From an uncultured Flavobacteriaceae bacterium (GTDB lineage: Bacteria; Bacteroidota; Bacteroidia; Flavobacteriales; Flavobacteriaceae): a stretch of 31,646 nucleotides of DNA. Positions within the stretch are counted from its first letter, which is position 1. The number at the start of each line of letters is the position of its first letter. Of the stretch, positions 15,461-23,920 are shown piece after piece. A program made the translations under genes and the position numbers. A model generated the notes under the pieces. That model did not search any database, was not told the DNA's origin, and saw only the letters and a program-made list of their open reading frames with translations. The stretch is taken from assembly GCA_937901915.1 (NCBI GenBank), contig CALGUD010000144.1, positions 1 through 31,646 of the forward strand, given 5' to 3'.

Positions 15461-16468
15461 TTACTTAATGCGAGAACAAATTTGCTCCATCACCCAATTT
15501 GTCCTTGCCCCGGAATCACCTGTGCTGGGACATTTGCCTTTGCCTAAAAGTTCACCTACAATTGTTTGTATAAGAGATTGCTGAATGTGTTTTGATATAT
15601 TAAATTGAAAAATTTCTTTGGGCTTTCCGTCTACTTCCAAAGCAACATGATGATCACCAAAAAAGGGAAAGGATACCTGGCCCTTACTTCCTACAATTGT
15701 TGTAAGTTCTTCATCGGATGAATTTCCGGTATTAAAAGCCCATACACCGTGCCCTAACACATCATTTTCGAACCTGAAAGCGCCTACAGTGATATCTTCG
15801 GCAGGATATAAACCGGATTGATTAGTTGCAAAACCTGTTGCTTCAACAACAGGGCCAAAAAGAAAATCCATAATGTCCAATTGGTGTGAAGCCAGGTCGT
15901 AAAAGTAACCGCCACCTGCAATATCCGGGAAAATACGCCAGTTATCCGGATTATTACTGGCACCTACAATATCCGGCCGCAAGGGTTTCTGTAACTTGAT
16001 GTGCACAAAACGGACATCACCTATAAGTCCGTTATCTATAATCTCTTTTATTTTCAGGATGCTGGGCAGGGCTCTTCTGTAATAAGCAACAAAAAGAGGA
16101 ACACCTGCTTTTTTACAGGCATTTACCATTGAAAGGCATTCTTTATGATTCCTGGCCATTGGTTTTTCAACATATACCGGTTTGCCGGCTGCTGCTGCTT
16201 TTAATGTATACTCTTCATGAGAAGCTGGAGGTGTGGCAACATATATGGCATTCACTTCAGAGTCATTAATGAGGTCATCAGCATTGTCATACCATTTCGG
16301 TACGTTATGCCTTTGCGCAAAATCCTTGGCTTTTTCGACATTTCTCCGCATTACTGCCACCAATTTGGAACCAGGCGTTTGCTGTAATGCGGGACCACTT
16401 TTTACTTCACATACATTACCTGCACCAATAATTCCCCACCGGACTTCTTTCAAAATTTTATAACTCAT
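15461..16468 (-). CDS. Gfo/Idh/MocA-family NAD(P)-dependent oxidoreductase
   Basis: A 335-residue cytoplasmic dehydrogenase. The Rossmann nucleotide-binding motif is WGIIGAGNV (11-19), the family EKP motif carrying the catalytic lysine is at 101-103 (VYVEKPMA), and the active-site histidine is probably H195 (YDLASHQLD). Members oxidise or reduce sugars, inositols and sugar derivatives. No signal peptide is present, unlike many Bacteroidota relatives with Tat signals. Its first eleven bases overlap the end of the epimerase gene upstream, so translation is probably coupled and the two should act together, perhaps on a keto-sugar intermediate. After its stop a non-coding stretch of 197 bases separates it from the RraA unit, which probably has its own promoter there. 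The substrate is unknown. Confidence 0.88.
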   Translation of the reverse strand: MSYKILKEVRWGIIGAGNVCEVKSGPALQQTPGSKLVAVMRRNVEKAKDFAQRHNVPKWYDNADDLINDSEVNAIYVATPPASHEEYTLKAAAAGKPVYVEKPMARNHKECLSMVNACKKAGVPLFVAYYRRALPSILKIKEIIDNGLIGDVRFVHIKLQKPLRPDIVGASNNPDNWRIFPDIAGGGYFYDLASHQLDIMDFLFGPVVEATGFATNQSGLYPAEDITVGAFRFENDVLGHGVWAFNTGNSSDEELTTIVGSKGQVSFPFFGDHHVALEVDGKPKEIFQFNISKHIQQSLIQTIVGELLGKGKCPSTGDSGARTNWVMEQICSRIK

Positions 16469-17441
16469 TATACTTTTTTAAAATATTTTCAATTTGACTA
16501 TTTGTTTCAGCACTTATATATTTCTTTTCCGGATTTTCATCCAACCACCTGAGCGTTCTCTTTATTCCTTCAACAAAAGGAATGGTTGCTTTAAAACCGG
16601 GAACAAATGTTTTTATTTTAGAATTATCAAAAATGACACTTTCAGCTTTATCAGCAAGGAGTGTTCCTGTAAAAGAAGGTTCTGTTTTACAGATAAAATC
16701 CGACGCAATATGCACTGCATGTAATTCACAGCCTAAACTATCAGCAAGAATTTTATAGATGGTATTCCAATTTAAAATTTCATCGGAAGTAATATGAAAA
16801 GCATGGCCAATGGCCTGTGTGAGGCCTAATAACCCAACAAAACCTTTGGCAAAATCGTCTGCATGGGTAACGGTCCATAAAGAAGTTCCGTCACCGTGAA
16901 TAATAATTTTTTTGCCTTTTAACATTCTATCGGCAGTGGTATATTCATTAAATCCACCAATAGCAATAGGGATTACGGTGTCATAAGTTAGTGAGGGACG
17001 AACAATTGTAATCGGAAAATTTTCTTCGCGGTACGCTTTAATTAACCGGTCCTCACAGCGAATTTTATTTTTAGAGTAATCCCATAGATTATTATGTAGC
17101 GGAGTCGATTCCGTTATGACGGGGTAACTCAAAGGTGTTTGGTAACATGAAGCCGAACTGAGGAAAACGTACTGTTTTGTTTTTCCTTTAAAAAGAGAGA
17201 TGTCGCGTTCAATATCTTCCGGGGTAAAAGCAATCCAGTTTACAACTACATCCCAGGAATGTTTTTTTAATTCATCAAGTTTATCCGGATTGGTAATGTC
17301 TCCCAAAATTGTTTTAACTCCCAGGATTTTCATTTTGGAAATTCCCCGGTTGAGGTGATAAAGGTCTATTCCTTTTGAAATGGCAAGCCTGCTGGAAGAT
17401 GCACTGATATTGCCAGTGCCCCCTATAAATAAAATCTTCAT
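16458..17441 (-). CDS. NAD-dependent epimerase/dehydratase (extended SDR)
   Basis: This 327-residue cytoplasmic extended short-chain dehydrogenase has the nucleotide motif ILFIGGTGNIS (3-13), a dinucleotide-binding segment ending in NRG (31-33), and the acidic GDITNPDKL (48-56). The active site has serines in VFLSSASCYQTP (about 95-98) and the YxxxK pair Y122/K126 (DYSKNK). The overall pattern is close to the atypical SDR subgroup that includes plant CSP41-like proteins and several bacterial sugar-nucleotide epimerases. The start is ATG at 17441, and no alternative fits the conserved N-terminus. It is the first gene of a two-gene unit with the Gfo/Idh oxidoreductase (11-base overlap). It is divergent from the thioredoxin lipoprotein gene, with a shared 140-base promoter region. 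Confidence 0.85.
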   Translation of the reverse strand: MKILFIGGTGNISASSSRLAISKGIDLYHLNRGISKMKILGVKTILGDITNPDKLDELKKHSWDVVVNWIAFTPEDIERDISLFKGKTKQYVFLSSASCYQTPLSYPVITESTPLHNNLWDYSKNKIRCEDRLIKAYREENFPITIVRPSLTYDTVIPIAIGGFNEYTTADRMLKGKKIIIHGDGTSLWTVTHADDFAKGFVGLLGLTQAIGHAFHITSDEILNWNTIYKILADSLGCELHAVHIASDFICKTEPSFTGTLLADKAESVIFDNSKIKTFVPGFKATIPFVEGIKRTLRWLDENPEKKYISAETNSQIENILKKYNEL

Positions 17442-17581
17442 TTTTTACCTGGTGATTGGTTAATAAACGTAATGCCAATATAGTTATTAATGAAGGAATG
17501 ATTTATATTCTAACGTTTGTTTAACTATTGGGCCCGCCTTTTTTCATTAGATTTATAGCTTGTACTAACCAATACCAAAAA

Positions 17582-18793
17582 ATGAAATTCTACAAGAACA
17601 AGCGCTATTTGTTGACCCTGACAGTTGTTTTGTTTTTTCTGAGCTGTAATCAAAAGAAAGAGAAAACCGAAACAAAAGAGAGCGTCCAGACTAAAGAAAC
17701 TATAACAGAGGTTACCCTTAATGAAGAGAAACAAACACCCAAACCTATAGAACCCGGCACTAAAGCTCCCGACTTTAATTTACCCGGTGTTGATGGTAAA
17801 AATTATTCTTTGGAAGATTTTAAAGACCACGAAATACTTGTTGTTTTGTTTACCTGCAACCATTGTCCTACGGCACAGGCATATGAAGATAAATTCATTA
17901 AAATAGTTGATGATTATAAAGATAAGGGAGTAGGCTTTGTTGGCATTTCCCCTAATGCAGATGATGCGGTAAGTTTATCGGAGTTAGGATATTCTGATAT
18001 GGGTGATAGCATGGAAGAGATGAAGCTGCGGGTAAAACAAAAAGGATATAATTTTCCCTATTTATACGACGGGGAAACCCAAAAAGCATCTTTAGCGTAC
18101 GGGCCTTTAGCCACTCCCCATGTTTTTGTTTTTGATAAAGAGAGGGTATTAAGGTACAGTGGCAGGATTGACGATACTGAAAATCCATATGTGGAGCCAA
18201 AAACTACCGATTTGGTAAATGCACTGGATGCATTGGTCAGCGGCAAGGAAGTTCCGGTTACTAAAACAAAAACATTCGGTTGTTCCATTAAATGGTCGTG
18301 GAAAGATGAATGGGCAAAAAAACAACTGGAAGAATGGGCTAAAGAACCGGTTAGTATAGATGAAATAAGCTTAGCTGAAGCAGGGGATTTAATGAAAAAT
18401 GATTCAAAGAAACTTCGTCTGGTAAACTTCTGGGCTACCTGGTGCGGGCCATGTATAATTGAATTTCCTGAGCTGGTAAGTATTAACAGGATGTATCGCG
18501 ATCGCGATTTTGAATTTATTTCGGTGTCAACCGATAAGATTAACAAAAAAGAGAAGGCTTTAGAAATCCTCACTAAAAAAGAAGCATCAAATACTAATTA
18601 TATTTACAGCGGTAAGGACATTTACGAACTCATAGAAGTAGTAGATAAAGACTGGCAGGGATCACTGCCTTATACAGCACTAATAGCCCCCGGAGGCGAA
18701 ATCTTATATAAAGTAGAAGGTACTTTTGACCCGCCGGCACTTAAAATGGCTATTGTAGAGCACCTGGGCAGGTTTTATGCTGATAATGAATAG
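17582..18793 (+). CDS. Lipoprotein fusion of a peroxiredoxin-like and a TlpA-type thioredoxin domain
   Basis: The 403-residue protein begins with a lipoprotein signal (residues 1-21; lipobox FLSC with lipidated C22), so it is anchored facing the periplasm. Domain 1 (about 58-230) is of the AhpC/TSA PRX-like type: APDFNLPGVDGKNYSLEDF, TCNHCPTAQ with C92 and C95, and the GCSIKW segment that marks this subgroup. Domain 2 (about 255-395) is TlpA/ResA-like: NFWATWCGPC with C288 and C291, then ELVSINRMY. A periplasmic thiol-disulfide relay or peroxide-reducing role is likely. The frame is open to 17528, but the lipobox geometry requires the ATG at 17582. The LysE-family gene starts three bases after the stop, so the two are co-transcribed. 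Confidence 0.87.
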   Translation: MKFYKNKRYLLTLTVVLFFLSCNQKKEKTETKESVQTKETITEVTLNEEKQTPKPIEPGTKAPDFNLPGVDGKNYSLEDFKDHEILVVLFTCNHCPTAQAYEDKFIKIVDDYKDKGVGFVGISPNADDAVSLSELGYSDMGDSMEEMKLRVKQKGYNFPYLYDGETQKASLAYGPLATPHVFVFDKERVLRYSGRIDDTENPYVEPKTTDLVNALDALVSGKEVPVTKTKTFGCSIKWSWKDEWAKKQLEEWAKEPVSIDEISLAEAGDLMKNDSKKLRLVNFWATWCGPCIIEFPELVSINRMYRDRDFEFISVSTDKINKKEKALEILTKKEASNTNYIYSGKDIYELIEVVDKDWQGSLPYTALIAPGGEILYKVEGTFDPPALKMAIVEHLGRFYADNE

Positions 18794-18796
18794 CGC

Positions 18797-19432
18797 ATGG
18801 AATTTGGAATTATAAATTTTTGGGCATTTTTAGCGGCAGGCATCCTTTTAAATTTAACCCCAGGTTCAGATACTATGTACATTCTAAGCAGAAGTGTCGC
18901 CAATGGAAAGAAAGCCGGAATTTTGTCAGCTTTAGGAATTTCTACAGGATCACTTATACATACTGTATTTGCTGCATTCGGGTTGTCTGTTCTGCTGGCG
19001 GAATCTCAGACGGCTTTTATCATAGTTAAATATATAGGAGCAGCTTACCTTGTTTTTTTAGGTATAAAAGCAATTTTTACAAAGAATAGTCCCCAATCTG
19101 CTAATAAACCTACAGAAAATATTGTAAAGGGAAAGAAAATTTATATATCAGGAATATTAACAAATGTTCTAAATCCTAAAGTAGCATTATTTTATCTGGC
19201 TTTTTTGCCACAATTTATTGACCCCGATTATTCATCTTCATATATTTCATTTATTCTGTTGGGTGTCGCATTTACTGCTACAGGTACAATCTGGTGCTTA
19301 ATACTGGCTGTTTTTTCTTCAAGTTTATCTGATAGGATCAGGAAAAATTATAAAATTAAATTGTGGTTAGACAAAATCACAGGCTTAGTATTTATTTCTT
19401 TAGGAATAAAACTGGCATCTGGCAAAAATTAA
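18797..19432 (+). CDS. LysE/RhtB-family amino-acid exporter
   Basis: This 211-residue inner-membrane protein has about six hydrophobic helices and the LysE-family opening: FLAAGILLNLTPGSDTMYIL (11-30) with the conserved NLTPGPD-like turn, followed by GKKAGILSALGISTGSLIHT and the central NVLNPKVALFYLAFLPQF. Relatives export amino acids such as homoserine, threonine or lysine, or homoserine lactones. The transported molecule cannot be told here. The short polar loop (about 93-112) after the third helix is lysine-rich. It lies three bases after the thioredoxin-fusion gene, and a bidirectional terminator follows just after its stop, closing this two-gene unit. Confidence 0.88.
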   Translation: MEFGIINFWAFLAAGILLNLTPGSDTMYILSRSVANGKKAGILSALGISTGSLIHTVFAAFGLSVLLAESQTAFIIVKYIGAAYLVFLGIKAIFTKNSPQSANKPTENIVKGKKIYISGILTNVLNPKVALFYLAFLPQFIDPDYSSSYISFILLGVAFTATGTIWCLILAVFSSSLSDRIRKNYKIKLWLDKITGLVFISLGIKLASGKN

Positions 19433-19435
19433 ACC

Positions 19436-19469
19436 AGGCCTGTAAGATATAAAACAGACAGGTCTTTTT
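19436..19469. terminator. Bidirectional intrinsic terminator between convergent genes
   Basis: An 8-bp stem (aggcctgt / acaggtct, one G-U pair) with a 14-base loop is followed by five Ts on the plus strand. On the minus strand a T-rich stretch also follows. It sits between the LysE-family stop at 19432 and the PagL-like stop at 19472 and can serve both. Confidence 0.7.
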
Positions 19470-19471
19470 AA

Positions 19472-20695
19472 TTAATCTCTCTTTTTCAATTCAAAACGGT
19501 GAACAAAGCCAAAACTTAGTTCATTAAAATCTGCCTGGCCAAAATTCGAATTCAATGTGGCTCCAATAAAAAAGTTGTTTTTTGGTGATTTATTGGTATT
19601 AATGGCGTAGAGTTTTAGCCCTAATCTTCCTGGTAGTGATTTTTTAATTTCGTAGTACCAGTTAAGTTCTTCTTCGGTTAAAATCCAATGTTCTTTGTAA
19701 AAAGGTTTGTGCAGATTAAACCCCATTTGCCATTCCAACCCTACGTGACTTAGCAGCAATTCTGCGCCAATAAACACATTAAAATTGGTCGCGTATCTGT
19801 ACGGATGGTCTTTATATTCTTCCAATTCATTTTCAATAATATAGTCATAATAGTGTTCATAAAACCGATATGAAAAACCAACCCCTACTTTAAGGGTTTT
19901 ATTGTAAATCTTTCCGGCCGAAACTGCTACTGAATAAACTTCTTTTTTATCATTATACTCTTCTGTCTCCAAAAAAGTTTGTTGACCTATTCCTGTTCGG
20001 ACTGAATAGTAATATTGAAGTGTCCTTTCAAAGGTTTGCTTTTCAAAATTTTCTTTATCAATGGTTTGTTCGGGGTTGAGGTTAACCTTGGAAGAAAGAC
20101 TCAACAACAACGAATTTAAACCTTGATTTGGTAATCGGACGTGGCCGTTTGACAGGTGTGAAATTCCTCCGCCTACTCTTAAATCCATACTTTTACCGCT
20201 TAATACGTCATAATAAACAAAAGCCCTGAATGCCCAGGCTAAATCAGTGGTTATTGCCCGGTTGAATTCATTTGTTTCCGGGTGGTGCCGGGTGTCTAAA
20301 TATGCACCGCCCATACCCACTTTAAGGTTGAGTTTGTGGAGTCCCCATTTTGAAAAATTAAGTTCAACATAGGGCATTAAGGTGTAGGATTTACCAACTT
20401 TTTCTTTATTTCCAAAATCTGTTATGCCCAAGGATATTCCTGTCTTCGGATTATATAACCAGGATGCCCATTCATTTTCATTTCTATAATTATACTTTCC
20501 AAAATCCAGGAAAAGGGCAGTTTGAATATTTGTCTCCGGGAAAAAAGTATTTGCAGGGATTGTTTTTCCTGCTAATATTTCGGGAGCTAAAAAATAGGTG
20601 TCTCTATTGAGGGTGTCTTCTTGTCCGTAGGTTGTAAGTCCGGAAATACATAACAAACAATAAATTACAGATGCAGGATTTTTAAACTTTTTCAA
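19472..20695 (-). CDS. PagL-like lipid A deacylase / acyloxyacyl hydrolase, outer membrane
   Basis: The 407-residue protein has a Sec signal peptide (residues 1-24, ending TYGQ) and an outer-membrane beta-barrel pattern. The segment GGGISHLSNGHVRLPNQGLN (175-194) matches the PagL active site, with H180 and S182 as the catalytic pair and the conserved N190 of the HxSN...NxG pattern. PagL removes the 3-O-acyl chain of lipid A from the outer leaflet. At 407 residues it is more than twice as long as PagL (about 170), with extra strands on both sides, as seen in Bacteroidota acyloxyacyl hydrolase relatives. It is preceded by a serine hydrolase gene 56 bases upstream on the same strand. An effect on lipid A acylation is expected but not proven by sequence. 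Confidence 0.82.
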   Translation of the reverse strand: MKKFKNPASVIYCLLCISGLTTYGQEDTLNRDTYFLAPEILAGKTIPANTFFPETNIQTALFLDFGKYNYRNENEWASWLYNPKTGISLGITDFGNKEKVGKSYTLMPYVELNFSKWGLHKLNLKVGMGGAYLDTRHHPETNEFNRAITTDLAWAFRAFVYYDVLSGKSMDLRVGGGISHLSNGHVRLPNQGLNSLLLSLSSKVNLNPEQTIDKENFEKQTFERTLQYYYSVRTGIGQQTFLETEEYNDKKEVYSVAVSAGKIYNKTLKVGVGFSYRFYEHYYDYIIENELEEYKDHPYRYATNFNVFIGAELLLSHVGLEWQMGFNLHKPFYKEHWILTEEELNWYYEIKKSLPGRLGLKLYAINTNKSPKNNFFIGATLNSNFGQADFNELSFGFVHRFELKKRD

Positions 20696-20751
20696 TATAA
20701 CCGGGAGCTTTGTTAAAAATTAAAGTTCCAAATATACTGTTTTAGAATTAA

Positions 20752-22341
20752 TCAGATAATAGAAGATCCGGTAATTTCTTTTCTGCTGTCAGGGCCTTCG
20801 GTTCCGGAAGCTGCAATACTGCTTAAAAACGATAAAGTTATTTTTTGACCGACAAATGTACAGGTAATAGTATCACTGTGTGTAGACTCAGGAAAGCGGA
20901 ATGTAATTAATAATGTGTTTTCATGTTTCCAGGTGGCACTTGCTGCTACTACCGACTCAAAATCTATCCGTAAATCCGACAATAAAGTCCTCGCACCCGG
21001 TTTTTTATTATTGCCAATGTACCATTTATTGATACCACAGGCAATGGTTAAATCTTCTTTTCCTTCTTCTTTTAATGTAAACAGGCATTTACCGTCCAGA
21101 AAATCAAAAGTAACAGACTTTAGGTTCAGGTCGTTCTCGTCAAGAAGAAACTCTTTTCTGGATACTAGTTTAGCAATAGGGAAATTTTTCGCCATATGTG
21201 GCGGTTCAATAACAAGGTTTTTTAATTTATGCTGAAGTTTTTTAAATTGGGTTTTGTTTTCGGGAATAGGGTCAATACCCCTCAATTCAGGCAATAATTT
21301 ATTCCAAACCAGATTCATAGCCGTTGGTTTATCAAAAGCTTCGGCAGTAATTACCACAACAGTTTCTTTTTCAGGAAATACCATACAATGCTGACCATAA
21401 GCACCAGCTGCCCGAAATCCACCCGGAGGGTTCATCCAAAATTGGTATCCGTATCCGTACCCCCAGTCATTATCTTCTTTTCCGGTTTCAATTTGAATAC
21501 TTGTAGCCTCTTTTATCCATTTTCTACTGAGTAACCGTTCGTTTTTCCATTTTCCCTTCTGAAGGTAAAGCAGGCCGAATTTGGCGATATCTTCGGTTTT
21601 TAACCTTAAATGAGATGCCCCGATATTAACACCTTGCGAATTTTCTGTCCAGGAAGAATCAACTATATCCAGTGGTTCAAATAATAAAGGTTTTAAATAA
21701 TTGTGAGCAGACATTCCCGTTACTTTATTTATAATAGCACTCAGCATATAGCTGGCCGCAGAATTATAAAGGAATTTTGTTCCGGGTTTATAAACAATCG
21801 GAATATTTAAAAAAGCTTTAGCCCAGTTATCGGTTGTTTCAATTATTGGCATCACATCCTGTTCCTGGCCAACAGACATTGTTAACAAATGTTCAACTTT
21901 TAGTGCTTTAAGATTATCGCTTAGCTCTTCGGGCAAGTCATCTGGAAAGAAAGAAATCACTTTAGCGTCTAAAGTAAGTAACCCTTCATCAACAGCAAAG
22001 CCAATAGCAGTTGAGGTGAAACTTTTACTTAAGGAATACAGTTGCTGTTTGAATTTCGATGCATAGGGTTTCCACCAACCTTCGGCAATTACATGTCCGC
22101 CCCTTACAATCATAATACTATGAAATTCAATCTTACTTTTTTCTATAGACTCAAGAAAATTATTTATGGCATCGGACAAAACTCCCTTTTCTTCCGGGGT
22201 GCTTCTTGGAAGGTCGGGAGAATTCAAAAGGGAAGTTTCCGGTTTTTTTTCTTTTTCTCCACATGATACAAAAACCGGTAATATTCCCACACCTAAAGTC
22301 CCTACACTAATTTGCTTTATAAATTTTCTTCTTTTTTGCAT
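20752..22341 (-). CDS. Tat-lipoprotein serine hydrolase of the beta-lactamase/class C fold
   Basis: This 529-residue protein starts KRRKFIKQIS (3-12), a twin-arginine signal, followed by a lipobox VSC with C27, so it is probably a Tat-exported lipoprotein. The serine beta-lactamase/DD-peptidase fold follows: SxxK at S103-K106 (YSLSKSF), YNS at 192-194 and a YGQH segment in the last active-site region. The C-terminal 170 residues form a beta-rich accessory domain. Members of this COG1680-type family are esterases, D-aminopeptidases or penicillin-binding-like enzymes, and true beta-lactamase activity is not implied. It lies between the second aldo/keto reductase gene (49 bases) and the PagL-like gene (56 bases) on one strand. 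An envelope role alongside the lipid A enzyme is possible. Confidence 0.87.
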   Translation of the reverse strand: MQKRRKFIKQISVGTLGVGILPVFVSCGEKEKKPETSLLNSPDLPRSTPEEKGVLSDAINNFLESIEKSKIEFHSIMIVRGGHVIAEGWWKPYASKFKQQLYSLSKSFTSTAIGFAVDEGLLTLDAKVISFFPDDLPEELSDNLKALKVEHLLTMSVGQEQDVMPIIETTDNWAKAFLNIPIVYKPGTKFLYNSAASYMLSAIINKVTGMSAHNYLKPLLFEPLDIVDSSWTENSQGVNIGASHLRLKTEDIAKFGLLYLQKGKWKNERLLSRKWIKEATSIQIETGKEDNDWGYGYGYQFWMNPPGGFRAAGAYGQHCMVFPEKETVVVITAEAFDKPTAMNLVWNKLLPELRGIDPIPENKTQFKKLQHKLKNLVIEPPHMAKNFPIAKLVSRKEFLLDENDLNLKSVTFDFLDGKCLFTLKEEGKEDLTIACGINKWYIGNNKKPGARTLLSDLRIDFESVVAASATWKHENTLLITFRFPESTHSDTITCTFVGQKITLSFLSSIAASGTEGPDSRKEITGSSII

Positions 22342-22390
22342 AAATCTTTAGTCCCGGTTAGCAATACGCTATAACTTTTAAACGAGCAGG

Positions 22391-23407
22391 CTAAGTTAAT
22401 ATTTCTTCGATGTTTTTTAATTCACTTTCTGTAAAATCGAGATTTTTTAAGGTATGAACATTATCAATAAGTTGTTCTGCCTTACTTACCCCCACTAAAA
22501 CGGTTGAAATACGTTCATCTTTGAGCAACCAGGCAATGGCCATTTGAGCCAGGCTTTGCCCTCTCTTTTTGGCAATATCGTTTAGTTTTCTAACCTTACC
22601 TAATTTTTCATTTGTAATCTGGTCAGGATTAAGATAACGGGCATCTTTAACAGCCCTTGAGTCTTCAGGGAAACCATCCAGGTATTTATTGGTTAAAACT
22701 CCTTGTTCTAAAGGTGAAAATGCAATAGAACCTATCCCTTCTTTACCTATTACCTCCAGTAAACCATCCTCAACCCAGCGGTCGAACATATTATACCGGG
22801 GTTGATGAATAAAACAAGGGGTTCCAAGCTCTTTTAATATTTTAGCCGCTTTGGCTGTATCATTTGCACTGTACTGGGAAATACCTACGTATAAGGCTTT
22901 TCCCTGACGAACAATATGATCTAAAGCGCCCATGGTTTCTTCAAGCGGAGTATCGGGATCCGGACGATGGTGATAAAAAACATCTACATAATCGAGGCCC
23001 ATTCGTTTTAAACTTTGGTCGAGGCTGGCAATGAGATACTTTCTTGAACCCAGGTTACCATAGGGCCCCGGCCACATATCCCAGCCGGCTTTAGTAGAAA
23101 TGATCAACTCATCGCGATAGGGCTTAAAATCTTTCTTAAAAATACGCCCAAAATTTTCCTCGGATGATCCATAAGGTGGACCATAATTGTTAGCGAGGTC
23201 AAAATGGGTAATACCATGGTCAAAAGCGGTTCGTAAAATAGTTCGTGCCGTTTTAAAATCGTCGCTATGCCCAAAATTATGCCATAACCCTAAAGAGATC
23301 ATAGGAAGTAAAATACCACTTTTGCCACACCTTCGATATTTCATCTTGTCATATCGGTCATCCGCTGCTATATATGTTGGTAAAGGGTTGTGATCATTAA
23401 TTTTCAT
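22391..23407 (-). CDS. Aldo/keto reductase, YghZ/glyceraldehyde-3-phosphate reductase type
   Basis: The 338-residue cytoplasmic NADPH-dependent reductase shows the catalytic tetrad D70, Y75, K106 and H146 (THFDLANNYGPPYGSSE, IISTKAGWDMWPGPYG, VDVFYHHRPD). The stretch around GPPYGSSEENFGRIF and the segment MWPGPYG are typical of the YghZ (AKR14) subgroup, known in E. coli to reduce L-glyceraldehyde 3-phosphate and methylglyoxal. The length fits that subgroup. Its start overlaps the end of the DinB-like gene by four bases (ATGA style), so the two are probably translationally coupled. It is the fourth gene of a run beginning with the DUF2721 gene. A detoxification role for reactive aldehydes is the best inference. 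Confidence 0.9.
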   Translation of the reverse strand: MKINDHNPLPTYIAADDRYDKMKYRRCGKSGILLPMISLGLWHNFGHSDDFKTARTILRTAFDHGITHFDLANNYGPPYGSSEENFGRIFKKDFKPYRDELIISTKAGWDMWPGPYGNLGSRKYLIASLDQSLKRMGLDYVDVFYHHRPDPDTPLEETMGALDHIVRQGKALYVGISQYSANDTAKAAKILKELGTPCFIHQPRYNMFDRWVEDGLLEVIGKEGIGSIAFSPLEQGVLTNKYLDGFPEDSRAVKDARYLNPDQITNEKLGKVRKLNDIAKKRGQSLAQMAIAWLLKDERISTVLVGVSKAEQLIDNVHTLKNLDFTESELKNIEEILT

Positions 23408-23919
23408 GTTGTTTTGTTTTTAGTGTTTAGGTCAATCCCTGCATAAAAACCGAGATCCTGGTTTTTAATAAGCTTAGTAATAAGGGCTATTTGCCCGGTA
23501 TGATATGAATAATGTTCGGTAACATGAACAATAATTCCTACTGCCGAAAAGTTAAAACCCTGTACCGAACGGATTTTTAAAAACTCTTCTTCGGGGAGAT
23601 TTTTAATGGTTTCTTTGGCATCTTCAACTGTTTGATTAAGTTCCTGAAGCAGATTTTCTTTATTTAAACCTCCATTAGTAGTAAACTCTAAATCCCGTTC
23701 CCTGGTATCTTCAGTATAATTTAAGGAAGAAACAGCATACTGGCGTATATTGCCGCATAAATGTAAAATAAGGTTGGCAATACTGTTGGCAGAAGCGTTG
23801 GGTTTATGCCATACTTCCTCCTCCGAAAGAAGGTCCAGGCACTTTATTATTTTAGATGTATTCTCATCTATCCGATAAATAGATTGATCTATGAATTCTG
23901 TTCTAAAAATACTTTTCAT
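23404..23919 (-). CDS. DinB-like four-helix metalloprotein
   Basis: This 171-residue cytoplasmic protein matches the DinB/YfiT superfamily. It has a four-helix bundle pattern with a metal-binding histidine set: one histidine in LILHLCGNIRQY (about 51-62) and two in the HVTEHYSYHTGQIA segment (about 131-144). Family members include bacillithiol transferases and mycothiol-dependent enzymes, and many have no known activity. The gene sits between two aldo/keto reductases, one base after the first and overlapping the second by four. This arrangement suggests a shared task, for instance thiol-linked detoxification of electrophiles, but that is inference and no thiol cofactor gene lies in the window. 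Confidence 0.85.
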   Translation of the reverse strand: MKSIFRTEFIDQSIYRIDENTSKIIKCLDLLSEEEVWHKPNASANSIANLILHLCGNIRQYAVSSLNYTEDTRERDLEFTTNGGLNKENLLQELNQTVEDAKETIKNLPEEEFLKIRSVQGFNFSAVGIIVHVTEHYSYHTGQIALITKLIKNQDLGFYAGIDLNTKNKTT

Positions 23920-23920
23920 T

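Noticed and set aside
17528..17581. Longer N-terminus for the thioredoxin fusion lipoprotein
   Set aside because: It would push the lipobox cysteine to residue 40, too far for a normal lipoprotein signal. The ATG at 17582 gives a standard signal.
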